From an uncultured bacterium (GTDB lineage Bacteria > Verrucomicrobiota > Lentisphaeria > Oligosphaerales > Oligosphaeraceae), in the NCBI GenBank assembly GCA_902776645.1, contig CACYQT010000005.1:124001-188000 (forward strand): a DNA stretch of 64,000 nt, given 5' to 3'. The translations under genes were made by a program, and so were the position numbers. Below are positions 61,978 through 64,000 of the stretch, in pieces. Positions within the stretch are counted from its first letter, which is position 1. Every line of letters starts with the position of its first letter. The notes beneath the pieces are model-generated. The model had not been told where the DNA came from, ran no database searches, and saw nothing but the letters and a program-made list of their open reading frames with translations.

Positions 61978-62781
61978 ATGAACACCGAAAACATCTTCAC
62001 CATCCCCGCGGACGAATACCACGCGGCCAGCAGGAGCGGCCAGTACATGTCAAGCCATCTGCTGGCGGACTTCCGCGAATCCCCCGAACTCTACCGCCGC
62101 AAGACGAACGGCGAGATCGCCGAGACGGAAAGTCCGGCGCTGGCGCTGGGACGCGCCGCACACTGTCTCATCCTGGAGGGGCGCGCCGCCTTCGACGGGC
62201 AGTTCCTTGTCGCCGACGGCCCCTTGAACCCGAGGACGAACGAGCCCTACGGCAAGTCCACGAAGGCATACGCCGACTGGCTGGCCTCGCAGACGAAGGA
62301 GATTGTCAACCTGAAGGACTTCGGCTTCATCGTGAAACTCCAGAAGTCGGTCTGGACGCATCCCATGGCCTTCGAACTGCTGGACGACGGCGTTCCGGAG
62401 GCCACCATCCGCGTGAATTACTGCGGAGTCCCCTGCCAGATACGCATGGACTGGTTCTCTCCTGAACACGGCATCGTCGACCTCAAGACATGCGATTCGC
62501 TCAAGTGGTTCGAGGCCGACTGCCGCCGGTTCGGCTACATCCACCAGATGGCCTTCTACCGCGCGGTCTTCCGCGAGGCCACGGGCGAGGACGTCCGGGT
62601 CCACCTCGTCGCGGTGGAGAAGAACGAGCCATTCTCGACCGGCGTGTGGAAGCTGGCCGAGGAGGCCCTCGACCTGGCGGAGGAAATCAACAAGGCCGCG
62701 CTCGCCCGCTACCGCGAATGCCTCCGCAGCGGGCATTGGCCGACCGGCTACGAGGAAGTCCGCATAATCTCTTCACTGTAA
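61978..62781 (+). CDS. Phage-type PD-(D/E)XK exonuclease-like protein
   Basis: This is a 267-residue protein. SSHLLADFRESPELYRRK and LALGRAAHCLILEG near the N-terminus, IRMDWFSPEHGIVDLKTCDS (Asp, then DLK core) and FGYIHQMAFYRAVF match the putative exodeoxyribonuclease VIII/PDDEXK-like family of phage recombination modules. It would make single-stranded DNA for annealing or RecA loading. AGGAG precedes the ATG. It starts a plus-strand run (nuclease, ATPase, small zinc protein, DUF669-like protein) typical of phage early genes. Confidence 0.9.
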   Translation: MNTENIFTIPADEYHAASRSGQYMSSHLLADFRESPELYRRKTNGEIAETESPALALGRAAHCLILEGRAAFDGQFLVADGPLNPRTNEPYGKSTKAYADWLASQTKEIVNLKDFGFIVKLQKSVWTHPMAFELLDDGVPEATIRVNYCGVPCQIRMDWFSPEHGIVDLKTCDSLKWFEADCRRFGYIHQMAFYRAVFREATGEDVRVHLVAVEKNEPFSTGVWKLAEEALDLAEEINKAALARYRECLRSGHWPTGYEEVRIISSL

Positions 62782-62807
62782 TCCATAAAGACAAGGAGAA
62801 CACAACC

Positions 62808-63644
62808 ATGTCATTGCTCAGCACCATCACCAAAGGCAAGGAGAACCGTCCGCCGAGACTGTTCATATACGGACAGGAAGGCGTGGGCAAAAGCCTCTTC
62901 AGCGCATCGGCCCCGAACCCTGTCTTCGTCCAGACCGAGGACGGGCTCGGCGAGATCGACACCGCCAAGTTCCCGTTGGCGAAATGCCTTGCCGACGTCA
63001 CCGCCGCATTGACTGCGCTGCGGGACGAGGCCCACGACTTCCAGACGGTCGTGCTCGATTCCGCAGACTGGCTGGAGCGTCTCATCTGGGACCAGGTATG
63101 CCGCGACTTCGGCGTCCGGTCCATCGAGAAGGCGGACGGCGGCTATGGCAAGGGCTACGTCCATGCGCTTACCTACTGGCGCCAGATCGTCTCGCTTCTC
63201 AACGACCTACGGAACAACCGCGGCATGATTGTGATCGTCATCGCGCACAGCAAGGTGGAGCGGTTCGAGGACCCCGAGAACGCCGCATACGACCGGTACA
63301 CGCCGCGTCTCCACAAGGCGGCGACCAGCCTGCTCTGCGAGTGGGTGGACGCAGTGCTCTTCGCCACCAAGCGCTTCCGCGTCTCGAAGGAGGAAGGCAG
63401 CGGCTTCCAGGGCGACCGCGCCATCGCGACCGCCATCGGCGCGAACGGGGGCGAACGCATCCTGCGCACCGTGGGCAGCCCCGCCTGCATCGCCAAGAAC
63501 CGTTTCAACCTCCCGGGTGAAATCCCGCTCTCGTGGCCGGCCCTTATGGACGCCTACGCGGCCGGCTGCGCCTCCCCGGGGAACACGGCCCCGGCGGAGG
63601 CTTCCGCCCCCGGTGTCTCCGCCGGAGGTGATTCCGATGTCTGA
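62808..63644 (+). CDS. Phage RecA-like/Sak4-type ATP-binding protein
   Basis: This is a 278-residue protein from ATG 62808 with AAGGAG upstream; an open stretch before it belongs to another frame. RLFIYGQEGVGKSLFSASAP is Walker A, FQTVVLDSADWLE is Walker B, and GMIVIVIAHSKVERF follows as in AAA_24/Sak4 single-strand annealing ATPases. The C-terminal 30 residues are Ala/Gly/Pro-rich linker. It lies 26 nt after the nuclease gene, and the next gene starts inside its end. Confidence 0.9.
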   Translation: MSLLSTITKGKENRPPRLFIYGQEGVGKSLFSASAPNPVFVQTEDGLGEIDTAKFPLAKCLADVTAALTALRDEAHDFQTVVLDSADWLERLIWDQVCRDFGVRSIEKADGGYGKGYVHALTYWRQIVSLLNDLRNNRGMIVIVIAHSKVERFEDPENAAYDRYTPRLHKAATSLLCEWVDAVLFATKRFRVSKEEGSGFQGDRAIATAIGANGGERILRTVGSPACIAKNRFNLPGEIPLSWPALMDAYAAGCASPGNTAPAEASAPGVSAGGDSDV

Positions 63645-63858
63645 GAAGATCGTCACCCTGCGCCATGACCAGATATGCGACGTCTGCAAGCACCCCATCA
63701 GGGCGGGCGAGAAGGCGTACATGACCCGCGACGACTTCTGGCCGTCGATGGTCTGGTTCGAGCATGTCGGCGGATGCCCCGGCGGCGTCCCCGTTGAACA
63801 CGCCCCTGCACCGAAATCCCCAGCGCCATGCCTGGCACAAGACGTGTGCGCGCACTAA
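63637..63858 (+). CDS. Small zinc-binding phage-type protein
   Basis: This is a 73-residue protein from ATG 63637, set by GGAGGTGAT four bases upstream. ICDVCKHPIRAGEKAYM and WFEHVGGCPGG supply C-x2-C and H-x3-C ligands for one zinc. It overlaps the ATPase stop by 8 nt, so translation is coupled. It is a typical short phage early gene; the function is unknown. Confidence 0.78.
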   Translation: MSEKIVTLRHDQICDVCKHPIRAGEKAYMTRDDFWPSMVWFEHVGGCPGGVPVEHAPAPKSPAPCLAQDVCAH

Positions 63859-63882
63859 ATCACAGCAAAAGGAACAAAGACA

Positions 63883-64000
63883 ATGGCAACCATCAATTTC
63901 AACGCCAATGAAGTGGAGCCCTCCCAGGAGTTCCAGCCCCTGCCCGAAGGGAAGTACGAGGCCGTCATCTCCGACTCGGACGTGAAGTCCACCCGCAACG
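63883..64000 (+). CDS. DUF669-like phage protein (partial, cut by window edge)
   Basis: There are 39 codons from ATG 63883 to the edge. MATINFNANEVEP and FQPLPEGKYEAVISDSDVKS match the start of the DUF669 family found in phage recombination/replication modules next to Sak4-like ATPases. AAAAGGAAC precedes the ATG. Most of the gene lies outside the window. Confidence 0.75.
   Translation, partial: MATINFNANEVEPSQEFQPLPEGKYEAVISDSDVKSTRN

Noticed and set aside
61764-62048. 94-codon minus-strand frame across the terminator
   Set aside because: It runs through a strong hairpin and into the nuclease gene on the other strand, with no start signal.

Overview
This window comes from a GC-rich bacterial chromosome. 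The gene content suggests a gut-type member of the Lentisphaerae/Victivallales or a neighbouring PVC-superphylum lineage. The signs are many stand-alone sugar phosphate isomerases, Gfo/Idh/MocA oxidoreductases, secreted FAD-dependent oxidoreductases with carbohydrate-binding-like domains, a sialidase-like protein, a heparinase II/III-type lyase and a nagA/nagB pair, set among ordinary housekeeping genes. The lineage is an inference from gene content; no 16S rRNA is present.

Layout. Positions 1-3297 (minus): the end of a sugar-metabolism operon (SDR protein, FAD oxidoreductase, sugar phosphate isomerase cut by the window edge). 3481-6814 (plus): an Hpt protein and a four-receiver hybrid histidine kinase. 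6893-15215 (minus): a housekeeping block with parC, parE, a zinc-ribbon/acidic-tail protein, rho, coaE and hflX. 15335: tRNA-His. 15832-19592 (plus): a DUF4432 aldose-epimerase-like protein, an MFS transporter and two unknown proteins, ending in a heptamer tandem repeat. 19888-26674: a secreted SUMF1-domain protein, nadA, a membrane protein, pckG, and yceD-rpmF-plsX. 26750-43501: several carbohydrate-catabolic units. One is Gfo/Idh - hybrid kinase - isomerase - sialidase. Another is lyase - isomerase - Gfo/Idh - nagB - nagA, which would turn an amino-sugar polymer into fructose-6-phosphate. 43549-51346: a small membrane protein, an AT-rich AlbA_2-type gene with in-frame repeats, and two very large secreted proteins.

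The right third is accessory DNA. An 18-bp array repeats a TTGACT box six times and runs into a promoter for a 1204-residue protein with an ABC1/UbiB-like kinase fold in its C-terminal half. Next come degenerate repeats, a secreted TIM-barrel protein and tmRNA (ssrA). Beyond tmRNA lie a cluster of seven 11-bp motifs in both orientations, two adjacent PF10127-like nucleotidyltransferases with an unknown small protein, and the start of a phage-type recombination module (PD-(D/E)XK nuclease, RecA-like ATPase, small zinc protein, DUF669-like protein). This looks like one end of an element integrated at or near ssrA.

The best candidates for undescribed biology are the giant ABC1-type protein with its repeat-built promoter, and the motif cluster plus nucleotidyltransferase pair beside ssrA. 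Two further themes recur: GC-rich hairpin doublets and TAGTGGN heptamer arrays in intergenic DNA, and regulatory kinases placed beside or inside sugar operons.
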